Shown: one piece after another, positions 49,239 through 58,361 of the stretch
How the letters are laid out: each line of letters starts with the position of its first letter
Position numbering within the stretch: the first letter of the stretch is position 1
Source of the DNA: Enterococcus malodoratus ATCC 43197
GTDB lineage: Bacteria; Bacillota; Bacilli; Lactobacillales; Enterococcaceae
DNA length: 64,000 bases
Reading direction: 5' to 3'
Assembly (NCBI RefSeq): GCF_000407185.1
Contig: NZ_KE136482.1
Coordinates: forward strand, 1,116,001 to 1,180,000
Made by a program: the position numbers and the translations under genes
The notes under the pieces: model-generated
The model's input: the letters and a program-made list of their open reading frames with translations, nothing else
Told to the model about the DNA's origin: nothing
The model's database searches: none

Positions 49239-50315
49239 TTGAAAGAACGTCGCGTTGAAAGAGTAATTGAAAAAATGAAGGAACAAGGTTATGGCCAACT
49301 GTTAGTTTCAGATCCAACAACTATTTTCTATCTAACTGGTCGCTGGATTCATCCTGGTGAACGGTTGTTAGTATTAGTGATTACTCCGGATAACAAAAAC
49401 ACATTGATCGTTAACAAATTATTCCCAATAGAAGAAGATTTGGGCGTGGAAAAAGTATTTATTGATGATACCGACGACGCTGTGAAGAAGGTACTTGAGT
49501 ATGTTGATACTGACCAAAAAATTGGTATTGATAAGAATTGGCCAGCTCATTTCTTATTGCACCTGCTGGAACTTGCTCCAAATGCAAAACTAGGTAACGG
49601 TTCAGAAGTTACCGATGCTGTACGTGCTATTAAAGACGAAGAAGAAAAGCAATTGATGCGTGATGCACAAGCGGATAATGAGATTGCTATCGATCGTTTG
49701 AAGAAATTATTACCGCAAGAATTAACTGAAGCTGAAATGGCAGACAAATTAGGTGAGATCTATAAAGACCTAGGCAACACGGGGTTCTCATTTGATCCAA
49801 TCGTAGGTTATGGAGCAAATGCGGCAGATCCTCATCACGAAACAGATGATTCAAAAGTAAAACCGGGCGATTCTGTCATCTTGGATATCGGCGGGATTAA
49901 GAACTCATATGCATCAGACATGACTCGGACGTTCTTCTATAAAGAAGTGTCTGACAAGGGCCGTGAAGTTTATGAAATCGTAAAGGAAGCCAACCAACGC
50001 GCGATTGATACTGTGAAACCGGGCGTGAAATTGTCTGATATCGATGCAGCAGCTCGTGATTATATCACTGAGAAGGGCTATGGCGAATATTTCACTCATC
50101 GTCTTGGACACTTCATCGGAATTGATTGTCATGAAACCGGAGATGTTTCCGGCGCAAACGACAATGTTGCAGAAGTTGACAACGTATTTTCAATCGAACC
50201 AGGAATTTATATTCCAGGAGAAGTTGGTGTACGGATTGAAGACTTGGTGATCGTAACAGAAGACGGTTGCGAAAACTTGAATCATTACCCTAAAGACTTA
50301 GAAGTAATCGGTTAG
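49239..50315 (+). CDS. Xaa-Pro dipeptidase-like M24B peptidase
   Basis: 358 residues, starting at TTG with AAAGGAG eight to nine bases upstream. Creatinase N-domain (1-125) and pita-bread C-domain. Metal ligands: Asp in VILDIGGIKNSYASD (two Asp), His in HRLGHFIGIDCHE, Glu in SIEPGIYIPGE and Glu in GVRIEDLVIV. It releases proline from X-Pro dipeptides in the cytoplasm. Followed at 15 bp by a prolyl iminopeptidase gene and then a peptide transporter, a clear proline-salvage set. Confidence 0.92.
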   Translation: MKERRVERVIEKMKEQGYGQLLVSDPTTIFYLTGRWIHPGERLLVLVITPDNKNTLIVNKLFPIEEDLGVEKVFIDDTDDAVKKVLEYVDTDQKIGIDKNWPAHFLLHLLELAPNAKLGNGSEVTDAVRAIKDEEEKQLMRDAQADNEIAIDRLKKLLPQELTEAEMADKLGEIYKDLGNTGFSFDPIVGYGANAADPHHETDDSKVKPGDSVILDIGGIKNSYASDMTRTFFYKEVSDKGREVYEIVKEANQRAIDTVKPGVKLSDIDAAARDYITEKGYGEYFTHRLGHFIGIDCHETGDVSGANDNVAEVDNVFSIEPGIYIPGEVGVRIEDLVIVTEDGCENLNHYPKDLEVIG

Positions 50316-50330
50316 GAGGCCGCGCAACGT

Positions 50331-51212
50331 ATGAAAATCGAAGAAGGATATATGCCTTATCTAGGGCATCAAACTTATTATCGGATTGTTGGTGAACAAG
50401 CAGGTAATAAAAAGCCATTGATTGTCATGCACGGCGGACCTGGATCAACTCATAACTATTTTGAGGTACTAGATGAAATGGCGGTCGATGGCCGCCAGAT
50501 CATCATGTATGATCAACTGGGTTGTGGAAAATCCGCGGTACCTTCACAGCCGGATCTTTGGACGGCTGAAACATGGGTCAATGAACTGATTGCTTTAAGA
50601 GAGCATCTAGGTTTGGACGAAGTTCATCTATTAGGACAATCTTGGGGCGGCATGCTAGAGATTATTTATGTTTGTGACTATGCACCGAAAGGCGTTAAGA
50701 GTATGGTACTTTCAAGTACGTTACCTTCTGCAAAATTGTGGGCACAGGAGCAACACCGTATGATCAAATTCATGTCGGAAGAAGATCAAGCAGCCATCGC
50801 AAAAGCCGAAAAAACCGGCATTTATGATGATCCCGCTTATCTTGCAGCAAATGATCGCTTTATGGTACGCCATGCAGCACCTGTATTTACCGAAGATGAT
50901 CCTGAACCTTTGCGCCGTAAAAAAGTTGCAGGAACAGAAAGCTACGTAACGGCTTGGGGACCAAATGAGTATTCACCTGAAGGTACTTTACACGGGTATG
51001 ACTACACAGATAAATTGGCTGATGTCACTATCCCAACACTTGTTACAAGCGGCACAAATGATTTGTGTACGCCTTTAGTAGCGAAAACCATGTATGACGC
51101 GATTCCGGGAGCGAAATGGGAATTGTTTGCCTACAGCAGACATATGCCATTTGTTGAAGAACGTGAAAAATACATGAAACTATTGGAAGAATGGTTAGCA
51201 GCAAACGATTAA
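50331..51212 (+). CDS. proline iminopeptidase (alpha/beta hydrolase, S33)
   Basis: 293 residues. Oxyanion-hole motif MHGGPGSTHNYF, nucleophile elbow GQSWGG (Ser), Asp in GTNDLCTP and His in SRHMPFVEER, the full catalytic triad of family S33. It removes N-terminal proline from peptides, complementing the M24 enzymes. GGAGG lies before the ATG, overlapping the end of the upstream gene. Confidence 0.92.
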   Translation: MKIEEGYMPYLGHQTYYRIVGEQAGNKKPLIVMHGGPGSTHNYFEVLDEMAVDGRQIIMYDQLGCGKSAVPSQPDLWTAETWVNELIALREHLGLDEVHLLGQSWGGMLEIIYVCDYAPKGVKSMVLSSTLPSAKLWAQEQHRMIKFMSEEDQAAIAKAEKTGIYDDPAYLAANDRFMVRHAAPVFTEDDPEPLRRKKVAGTESYVTAWGPNEYSPEGTLHGYDYTDKLADVTIPTLVTSGTNDLCTPLVAKTMYDAIPGAKWELFAYSRHMPFVEEREKYMKLLEEWLAAND

Positions 51213-51239
51213 TATTTTTTAAAGAGAGAAGGAATGATA

Positions 51240-52601
51240 GTGGAAACAACTCCAGTAAAAACTAAAAAACCTTTTGGGTTTTATGTCTGCGCAATGGGCT
51301 TCACCTTCGAACGTATGGCCTTTTACACAGCGAAATACATGTTGGCGATCTGGATCGCTACACGGACAACGGCTTCAACTGGCGGACTGGGAATGACAAC
51401 AGCACAAGGGGCAATGATTTCTGCCTATTTCGTAGCAGCAACATACATCACGCCGACAATCGGTGGAATTATCGCCGATTATTGGATAAGTCCTCGGATT
51501 TGTGTACCGGTGGGAATGTTAATGATGGGTGCCGGCTATTCCTTAGCCTTTTGGGCAAATTCCATGAGCATGGTAATTTTGATGACTGTTTTAGTGGCTC
51601 TTGGAACAGGATTATTTAAAGGAAATCTATCAGGGGTCAATGGGCTACTTTTTGATGATGAGAAAGCTTTAAACGAAGCCTTTTCCATTCAGTATTCATT
51701 CGTAAATATCGGATCATTCATCGGAACAACGTTCTTGGTATTGTTAATTCCTAAATTTGGCTTTAACTTTGTATTTTTGATTTGTGGTCTATTATTAATT
51801 TTCGATGCTATTTGGTTTGTTGCGAATGGACGCTCTTTAGGAGATGCAGGGAAGAAACCATTTAAAGTTGACCAACGTAAATTCGAATCTGCTGGTAAAA
51901 AAGCAGAAGGCGCGGATACGAAATTAACTTCGGGCGATAAAAAACGGATGATTGCAATTTTCTTAGTAACGATGTTCTCTGTAATCTTCTGGATGGTGTG
52001 GTATATGGCATATATGCCAGCGTACTACTATTTTGGTTATGGCGATGGTGCTGGATTCTTAGAGCGCGCGAACTGGGTAGTGGGCAGTTTCAAAGTGCCA
52101 ACTTCTTATTTTGACTCAATGAATGCCTTAACTTGTATCATCTTAGGTCCAATTTTAGGACGCTTATGGACAAAATTAGCTGCTCGTCCTAAGGGTGACA
52201 TGAGTATGTTCAAGAAAACAGCATTAGGTATGATGTTAGTAGGTGTTTCTTACCTTGCAATGGTATTAGGTGATGTGGTTGGTAAAGGGCATGCAAGTAT
52301 CTTGTGGTTAGTCCTTGTCAGCTTATTGATGTCAGTCGGCGAAATGGTCTTTTCTCCATTAGGGAACTCCTTCATTTCAAAATTGGCACCAGCCAAATTC
52401 ATGGGAATGCTGTTAGGTTTCTGGACGATTGCAGTATTTTTCTCACAATTGCTCTATCCGATCATTTATGCGAGATTAGAAACAGATGTACCGGGCGACT
52501 TCCAAATGGGCTACGGTGTTCTTGGGGCAATCGTTATTGTCCTAGGATTAGTGTTATGGATTGGTAGTAAAACTTTGGACAAATTGGAAACAGCTGAGTA
52601 A
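51240..52601 (+). CDS. POT-family di-/tripeptide transporter
   Basis: 453 residues from GTG 51240, seven bases after AGAAGGA; the ATG at 51234 would be too close to that site. About twelve to fourteen membrane helices. Family marks include MGFTFERMAFYTAKYMLAIW (the ExxER-type helix 1 reads FERMAFY), YWISPRICVPVG, and SLLMSVGEMVFSPLGNSFISKLAP in the second half. POT proteins import di- and tripeptides with protons; with the three peptidases before it, proline-containing peptides are the probable cargo. Ends in a strong terminator. Confidence 0.9.
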   Translation: METTPVKTKKPFGFYVCAMGFTFERMAFYTAKYMLAIWIATRTTASTGGLGMTTAQGAMISAYFVAATYITPTIGGIIADYWISPRICVPVGMLMMGAGYSLAFWANSMSMVILMTVLVALGTGLFKGNLSGVNGLLFDDEKALNEAFSIQYSFVNIGSFIGTTFLVLLIPKFGFNFVFLICGLLLIFDAIWFVANGRSLGDAGKKPFKVDQRKFESAGKKAEGADTKLTSGDKKRMIAIFLVTMFSVIFWMVWYMAYMPAYYYFGYGDGAGFLERANWVVGSFKVPTSYFDSMNALTCIILGPILGRLWTKLAARPKGDMSMFKKTALGMMLVGVSYLAMVLGDVVGKGHASILWLVLVSLLMSVGEMVFSPLGNSFISKLAPAKFMGMLLGFWTIAVFFSQLLYPIIYARLETDVPGDFQMGYGVLGAIVIVLGLVLWIGSKTLDKLETAE

Positions 52602-52613
52602 CTTGTTTATCAA

Positions 52614-52647
52614 AGCTCTCACCTCAATGAGGTGAGAGCTTTTTTTG
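52614..52647 (+). terminator. terminator after the peptide-transport operon
   Basis: Perfect 12-bp stem AGCTCTCACCTC/GAGGTGAGAGCT followed by seven T. Confidence 0.9.
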
Positions 52648-53186
52648 TAGAAATAATTATAAGCCTGTTTGTGTATGAACGAATAGTTTAAATCAGAAAA
52701 TAGAGACAACGTTATCACTATCTGATTTCTATCTGCTCGTTTAACTATTTAATGTGAACTGGTATACATATAAATCTAAATTAATAGTGAGCTGCAAATT
52801 GATAAAATGCATTTATAGTCGTGGGGTTTAATTGATAACGCCTATCAATTAAATAACGGAAATTATCTCTAAGATAATTTGTGAAATAACGCAGTATGTT
52901 CTCAGTGATTTGTAGAAAAAGATCGCATTGTCGATTGTATACAAAGGGTATAAATATTGTAAAAAAGGCATTTGCAAACGTTTTTTGGATAATTGTAGCT
53001 TTTGATGAAAATTTAATTAGAGAATTCAAAAAAATATGGTTATTCTATATTTTTTTGTCAGAAAATATCAAAATTATCGAGAAACGACCTTTTACATGAG
53101 GTGTGATTATGCTATTATTTACTTGAACTACGGGTGGCTGATTTGCTCAAGTTCGAACAAACGAAGAAGCGAGGAGGTGAAATAAT
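52648..53186 (+). promoter_or_regulatory. control region of the prd operon
   Basis: No convincing gene. It holds a palindrome AAATTATCT-CTA-AGATAATTT at 52860-52880, and the inverted pair ACTTGA/TCAAGT near 53123-53156, 20-50 bp before prdC. A poor promoter candidate, TTGTCG with TATAAA (52928-52954), has only a 15-bp spacer. I found no good sigma-54 -24/-12 element, although clostridial prd genes are controlled by the sigma-54 activator PrdR. Confidence 0.45.
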
Positions 53187-54476
53187 TTGACACAAATTCT
53201 TATACCATTAAAACAACATGTCGGCGCTCCTTGTAAAGGAATCGTGAAGGCAGGTGATCAAGTCCAACGAGGACAACTGATTGCTGAACCAAATGGCTTA
53301 GGTGCAAATATCCATGCAAGTTTTTCTGGAAAAGTAGTAGATGTGGATGGTGACAATATTGTTCTGACGATTGATGATGAACAAGATTTCTCTAAGTATC
53401 TGCCTATCCCTGAGACAGAATCGAATGCAAAAGCTGTCGAAGCTGCCGGGATTGTCGGTGCTGGGGGAGCAGGTTTCCCAACATTCTTGAAACTTGCTTG
53501 TGATATTCCAGAAGGAACATTTATCGCAAACGGTGCAGAGTGTGAAGCGTTGCTAGCTCATAACGTGAAACAAATGAGTGAGCACATCGATCAATTGATC
53601 CGCGGGATGAAATATTGTATGGAGATGACTAATGCTCCAAAAGGTGTGATCGCTGTAAAAGGCAAACACCGTATGTTAGTTACACGTTTATTAAAAGCAG
53701 TGGACAACGAACCAACACTCGATGTTTATCAACTGCCGGATATCTATCCAGCTGGGGATGAGCGAATGATCGTTCGTGAAGTAATGGACATTGTTTTAGA
53801 ACCGGGTCAATTACCAACAGAGGTTGGTGCAGTGATTGATAATGTGGAAACGATCAAACGTATCGCGGAAGCAATTGAAGATCGCAAACCGTTCATTGAC
53901 AAAGATGTGACCGTATCGGGTCGCGTAAAACAAAAAGAAACTGTATTTGTTGATGTGCCAATCGGTACACCAGTTAAAACATTGATTAACAATGTTGGCG
54001 GATACGTTGAACCTCATGGTGAAATCGTAGTTGGTGGGCCAATGACAGGAAGAAGCGGCGATGAAATGACACCAATCACTAAAACTAGTGGCGGTGTGTT
54101 AGTCGCAATGCCATTCCCGCAAGAAAGTCGGAAAGTCGGTCTTTTAATTTGCGAATGTGGTGGTTCTGCTGAACGTATGACCGAGATTGCCAACAACATG
54201 GGCGCAGAAGTTGTCGCTGCTGAAAGATGCAAGCGAATGGTAGAAGTAAATGGAAGATATAGATGTGCCCTGCCAGGTATTTGTCCAGGTCAAGCTGCAA
54301 CTGTTATGTCCTTGAAGAAACAAGGAGCAGAAGTAGTGATGACTGGATCTTGTTCCGATTGAACGAACACCGTAATGGGTGTAGCTCCTAGGTTAGGAGT
54401 TCCGGTTTATCATCATACAGATCATGTACTGCGGGCAGATGGTCACAGACTATATCGTAAATTACCTACAAACTAA
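53187..54476 (+). CDS. prdC: PrdC, selenocysteine-containing RnfC-like electron-transfer protein
   Basis: 429 residues when the in-frame TGA at 54360-54362 (codon 392) is read as selenocysteine. Reading on gives CSD-U-TNTVMGVAPRLGVPVYHHTDHVLRADGHRLYRKLPTN and a TAA stop. Start is TTG with AGGAGGTGA upstream. The N-terminal half resembles RnfC (LKQHVGAPCKGIVKAGDQV, GIVGAGGAGFPTFLK, the NADH/FMN-type Rossmann region, and SLBB-like FVDVPIGTPVKTLI). Cys-rich LICECGG and CALPGICPGQ follow. PrdC passes electrons to proline reductase. A candidate hairpin follows the TGA (54367-54382). Confidence 0.9.
54360..54386 (+). promoter_or_regulatory. prdC selenocysteine codon with candidate SECIS hairpin
   Basis: TGA 54360-54362, then hairpin ACACC (54367-54371), loop GTAATG, GGTGT (54378-54382), at the distance expected for a bacterial SECIS. 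Confidence 0.6.
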
Positions 54477-54502
54477 TTTAAAATTTTAGGAGGATTTAAC
54501 GA

Positions 54503-56404
54503 ATGTCTATTACAGCAGAAACTGCTAAAGAACATGCCAAAGACCCTGCAGTACTATGTTGCCGTGCAGAAGCAGGCAAAGTAATTGCACCAGATGATTT
54601 AGAAGATCCAGCGATCTTCCCCGATTTAGAGGATTCAGGCCTATTAGAATTGCCTGAAAACACTCTAACAATCGAACAAGTACTTGGTACGACATTGAAA
54701 GAAACAACGGATGCGTTGGTTCCATTAACAAGAGTATTATTAGATGGTGTTTCTGAAGACACTGAAGAAGTAGCGGAAGAGGAAGCTCCTGTTGAAGAAG
54801 CAGCTCCGACTCCAGTTGCTCCTATTGCTCCGGTAGCACCAGTTGCGCCAGTCGGCGGACAAACAATTAAAATCCATATTGCTGAAGGACGCGGCATTGA
54901 TTTAGAAGTACCAATGTCTATCGCAGGCCAAATGGGCGTAGCTCCAGCAGCACCAATGGCTCCAGTTGAAGCGGCACAAGCCCCAGCAGCACCAGCGGGT
55001 GAAGTTGCGGCTCCAGAAGCTAAAGTCGAAGAAAAAGTAGTTCGTTCGGTTCGTCGTGACCACATGAAGATCGAAAAAGTCATCTTTGGTGATGAAACGA
55101 AAATCGATGGAACAACTTTAGTTCTACGCAAAATGGAAGATATGTGTGCAGAAGCAGCGGAACTAGAAGAACTAGTTGAAAGTGTTACTTTTGAAATCAT
55201 TACACCAGATAAATACAACGAATATAGTGAAACGATCATGGACGTACAACCAATCGCTGCTAAAGTTGATGGCGCGGATATCGGCCATGGTGTTACTCGT
55301 GTGCTAGATGGCGTTGTAATGGTTCTTACAGGTACAGACGCAAATGGTGTTCAAATCGGTGAATTCGGTTCGTCTGAAGGCGAATTAGACCGCAACATCA
55401 TGTGGGGACGTCCTGGTGCACCAGATAAAGGCGAAATCTTCATCAAAACACAAGTAACGATCAAAGAAGGCGCGAATATGGAACGTCCTGGACCATTAGC
55501 CGCTCATAAAGCATCTGACTACATTACTCAAGAAATTCGCGAAGCAGTGAAAAAAGCGGATGAATCTTTAGTTGTAGAACAAGATGAAATCGTACAAAAA
55601 CGTCGTATTGGTAACAAACGTGTGATCGTCGTTAAAGAGATCATGGGTCAAGGTGCAATGCACGATAACTTGATTATGCCAATCGAACCAGTTGGAACAT
55701 TGGGAGCAAAACCTAACGTTGACTTAGGAAACTTACCAATTATTTTAGCTCCGACTGAAGTATTAGATGGTGGGATTCATGCATTGACATGTATTGGACC
55801 AGCATCAAAAGAAACTTCTCGTCACTACTGGAGAGAACCATTAGTGCGCGAAGCAATGGAAGACGAAGAAATCGATTTAGTCGGTGTTATGTTTGTTGGT
55901 TCTCCACAAGCGAATACTGAAAAATACTATGTTTCTAAACGTTTAGGTATGACAATCGAAGCGATGGATGTTGATGGCGCGATTGTTACGACTGAAGGAT
56001 TTGGTAACAACCATATCGACTTTGCTTCACATATTGAAGAAATCGGCAAACGCGGCATTAAAGTTGTCGGGGATTCTTACTCAGCAGTACAAGGTGCGTT
56101 AGTTGTCGGTAACACAGAAATGGTTGCAATGGTAGACAACAACAAATCAATGCAAGGGATCGAAAACGAGATCTTGTCTAATAACACACTATGTAAAGAA
56201 GACGCAATTCGTGATTTAGCAATGCTGAAGACATTGATGGGCGGCGGTACAATCAAAGCGGCCGAACGTAAATGGAATCCAAATGTTAAAGCAAACAACA
56301 TTGAAATCATTGAAAAAACTACAGGCAAGAAGATTGACCTAGTAGATAACGAACAAGTCTTACCTAAGAGTAAAAAACGCCAAGAAATTTACGAAGTAGA
56401 ATAA
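54503..56404 (+). CDS. prdA: D-proline reductase proprotein PrdA
   Basis: 633 residues. The self-cleavage site is Thr429-Cys430 in GGIHALTCIGPASKE; cleavage would turn Cys430 into the pyruvoyl group and give chains of about 45 and 23 kDa, as in the clostridial enzyme. An Ala/Pro/Val-rich linker (about 95-175) separates an N-terminal segment from the conserved region VRRDHMKIEKVIFGDETKI. With PrdB it forms D-proline reductase, which opens the D-proline ring to 5-aminovalerate. AGGAGG precedes the ATG. It is read from the same strand as prdC, 26 bp downstream. Confidence 0.95.
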   Translation: MSITAETAKEHAKDPAVLCCRAEAGKVIAPDDLEDPAIFPDLEDSGLLELPENTLTIEQVLGTTLKETTDALVPLTRVLLDGVSEDTEEVAEEEAPVEEAAPTPVAPIAPVAPVAPVGGQTIKIHIAEGRGIDLEVPMSIAGQMGVAPAAPMAPVEAAQAPAAPAGEVAAPEAKVEEKVVRSVRRDHMKIEKVIFGDETKIDGTTLVLRKMEDMCAEAAELEELVESVTFEIITPDKYNEYSETIMDVQPIAAKVDGADIGHGVTRVLDGVVMVLTGTDANGVQIGEFGSSEGELDRNIMWGRPGAPDKGEIFIKTQVTIKEGANMERPGPLAAHKASDYITQEIREAVKKADESLVVEQDEIVQKRRIGNKRVIVVKEIMGQGAMHDNLIMPIEPVGTLGAKPNVDLGNLPIILAPTEVLDGGIHALTCIGPASKETSRHYWREPLVREAMEDEEIDLVGVMFVGSPQANTEKYYVSKRLGMTIEAMDVDGAIVTTEGFGNNHIDFASHIEEIGKRGIKVVGDSYSAVQGALVVGNTEMVAMVDNNKSMQGIENEILSNNTLCKEDAIRDLAMLKTLMGGGTIKAAERKWNPNVKANNIEIIEKTTGKKIDLVDNEQVLPKSKKRQEIYEVE

Positions 56405-56414
56405 AGGTGAAGTA

Positions 56415-56720
56415 ATGGATGGAATGAACAAACTCAAATATATTTCGACGGAACAGATGTTTGAAGGGATCATCGTTGAACTTCATGATGCCAGCGTGAC
56501 GATTGACTTAAAAGGTCGATTGGGTCAGCTTAAAATACCTCGTCGAATGATCATTTCTGAGTACAATCTAGAAATCGGTCAAGAAGTTGGGTTTTTAATG
56601 ACTTATCCAGAAGTTTTGGCAGAAGAGCCGGATGAACATTATAAAACTGCTATTTATGAGCATGAACGTCGTCGGGCCGAGGCCAGAAAAAAACGTGAAG
56701 AAGCAAGAGAGGAGAATTAA
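56415..56720 (+). CDS. small proline-reductase-cluster protein (CBO2463/CBO2479-like)
   Basis: 101 residues between prdA and prdB, spaced 10 and 3 bp, so certainly co-translated. The sequence FEGIIVELHDASVTIDLKGRLGQLKIPRRMII looks like a small beta-barrel (OB- or S1-like) and the C-terminus is a basic Glu/Arg helix. I recall a protein of this type between prdA and prdB in clostridia. Function unknown; an assembly or maturation factor is possible. Confidence 0.8.
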   Translation: MDGMNKLKYISTEQMFEGIIVELHDASVTIDLKGRLGQLKIPRRMIISEYNLEIGQEVGFLMTYPEVLAEEPDEHYKTAIYEHERRRAEARKKREEAREEN

Positions 56721-56723
56721 CAC

Positions 56724-57449
56724 ATGGGCTTAACAGTCTTTGAAGGGTTACAGTCAGAAATTTTTGTGCCGATTACGCCAAAATCTGTCTTTACCCCTGT
56801 TAAAAAAGAGCTTAAAGAAATGCGCGTGGCATTAGCAACTGCAGCCGGCGTACATTTGAAAACAGATAAACGGTTTAACCTAGCGGGTGATACTACTTAC
56901 CGTGAAGTACCAGATACTGCATCAGTAGATGAATTGATGGTTTCTCATGGAGGATACGATAATGCCGATGCGAACCGCGACATTAACGCGATGTTCCCAT
57001 TAGATCGCCTACACGAATTAGCAGCGGAAGGATTCATCAAAGAATCTGCCCCTGTACACTACGCATTTATGGGTGGTGGTGGAGACCAAGATGCATTCCA
57101 CGATGTGACTGGTCCTGAAATCGCACAAAAATTAGTAGAAGAAGAAGTCGACGCAGTTATCTTAACCGCTGGCTGAGGAACCTGTCATAGAACTGCCGTG
57201 ATCGTGCAGAGAGCTATTGAGGAAGCAGGGATTCCTACTATTTTAATCGCAGCATTACCACCAGTTGTACGCCAAAACGGTACTCCACGTGCTGTTGCAC
57301 CGCGCGTACCAATGGGTGCCAATGCTGGTGAACCAAACAACATTGAAATGCAGACAGGTATCATGAAAGATACTTTGGAAGCACTAGTATCAATCGAAAC
57401 GCCAGGGAAAATTGTTCCTTTACCTTATGAATACATTGCCCACGTCTAG
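56724..57449 (+). CDS. prdB: PrdB, selenocysteine-containing D-proline reductase subunit
   Basis: 241 residues with selenocysteine at codon 151 (TGA 57174-57176) in the context TAG-U-GTCHRTAVIVQRA, matching the active site of the selenoprotein subunit that attacks the C-N bond of D-proline. The N-terminal segment FVPITPKSVFTPVKKELKEMRVALATAAGVH and the C-terminal GIPTILIAALPPVVRQNGTPRAVAPRVPMGAN are family landmarks. Without recoding the gene splits into a 150-residue frame and a separate 83-residue frame. Sec insertion genes (selA, selB, selC, selD) are not in this window. Confidence 0.95.
57174..57209 (+). promoter_or_regulatory. prdB selenocysteine codon with candidate SECIS hairpin
   Basis: TGA 57174-57176. 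A hairpin CTGC (57193-57196)/GCAG (57206-57209) lies 17 bases downstream, with further weak pairing towards the TGA. Confidence 0.5.
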
Positions 57450-57467
57450 ATCAAGAGGCTGATTTAA

Positions 57468-57560
57468 TAAGTGCTTAGCGTCGAGAAATAAGACGGAGAT
57501 TCCTAAAATTATTTTCAAATTTTTTATGAATTTTCGGCTTATTTCTGAAGACGCTACTTA
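57468..57560 (+). promoter_or_regulatory. long stem-loop between prdB and prdD
   Basis: Three stacked stems: TAAGT/ACTTA, AGCGTC/GACGCT and GAAATAAG/CTTATTTC (57468-57492 with 57538-57560) around an AT-rich loop. It lies in the only sizeable gap of the prd operon and may be a processing or attenuation site. Confidence 0.55.
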
Positions 57561-57597
57561 TCTTAATCACCGTTTACATTGAAAGTAGGTGTGAATA

Positions 57598-58335
57598 ATG
57601 CGAGGCGAAACTTTAAAGATCAAAGTTTTTCATATGGAAGAAGTCACCATAGGTAGCGACTTCCATGTCGAACCAACTCGTTTAAAAATCAAGCAAGACT
57701 TTGATTGCAAGGACGCCGTTATTCAGAAGCTGACGATTCGATTACTCCCACCACAGCAACATAATGTTGAAACCAACACCATCATGGATATCATTCCGAT
57801 CTCTACGAAGGTGTTGGGTGTGTTGGGTACAGGGATCACGCATACACTTACAGGGGTTTCGATCGTTATGACCGGAGCCATCGAAGAAGGAGAACAAATG
57901 CATGAATTTGGTTCTTCTGAGGGTGTTTTGCGTGATCATTTAGTATTGAATCAAGCAGGGACGCCTAAAGCCGAGGATTACATTATTTTAGTGGATCTTT
58001 TAGCGAAAAAGGGGACCCCTTTTAATCGTGAGCTTTGTCTCAAAATGTTTGCAATCGTGGATGATTTTGTTCAAGAAATTCGCGAAAGAATGAAGATGCT
58101 GGAAGGAAAAGATGCTTGCGAGTCTCATGTCTATGAAGAGAGTAGCAATCCAGGAAAACCCAAAGTTGCTTTGGTTAAGCAAGTGGCTGGTCAGGGAGCA
58201 ATGTATGATATGCTGCTTTATCCAAATGAACCGAGTGGTTTTAAGGGCGGCTGTTCCATTATCGACATGAACAATATGCCTGTCTTTTTATCAGCAAATG
58301 AGTATCGCGATGGAGCGATTCGTTCCATGGTTTAA
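57598..58335 (+). CDS. prdD: proline reductase cluster protein PrdD
   Basis: 245 residues, homologous to the beta-chain part of PrdA (IMDIIPISTKVLGVLGTGITHTLTGVSIVMTG and VALVKQVAGQGAMYDMLLYPNEPSGFKGG align with PrdA). It ends EYRDGAIRSMV, which is just where PrdA would have its Thr-Cys cleavage site. It therefore looks like the first half of a split PrdA paralogue whose second half is PrdE. GTAGGTG before the ATG is the binding site. In clostridia prdD is needed or accessory to the system; the exact role is uncertain. Confidence 0.88.
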   Translation: MRGETLKIKVFHMEEVTIGSDFHVEPTRLKIKQDFDCKDAVIQKLTIRLLPPQQHNVETNTIMDIIPISTKVLGVLGTGITHTLTGVSIVMTGAIEEGEQMHEFGSSEGVLRDHLVLNQAGTPKAEDYIILVDLLAKKGTPFNRELCLKMFAIVDDFVQEIRERMKMLEGKDACESHVYEESSNPGKPKVALVKQVAGQGAMYDMLLYPNEPSGFKGGCSIIDMNNMPVFLSANEYRDGAIRSMV

Positions 58336-58361
58336 CTGAATAACGGATAGGTGGTGGCGTT

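Noticed and set aside
52971-52990. Possible catabolite-response element before prdC
   Set aside because: TGCAAACGTTTTTT matches only the first half of the consensus and lacks the closing CA.
52781-53099. Open frames on both strands upstream of prdC
   Set aside because: AT-rich, no binding site, no recognisable motif; the stretch fits a control region.
53120-53186. Possible sigma-54 promoter before prdC (TGGC...TTGC)
   Set aside because: The distance between the GG and GC elements is 7 instead of 10 bases.
54496-55239. 247-residue minus-strand frame opposite prdA
   Set aside because: It mirrors the Ala/Pro-rich linker of PrdA and has no domain or binding site.
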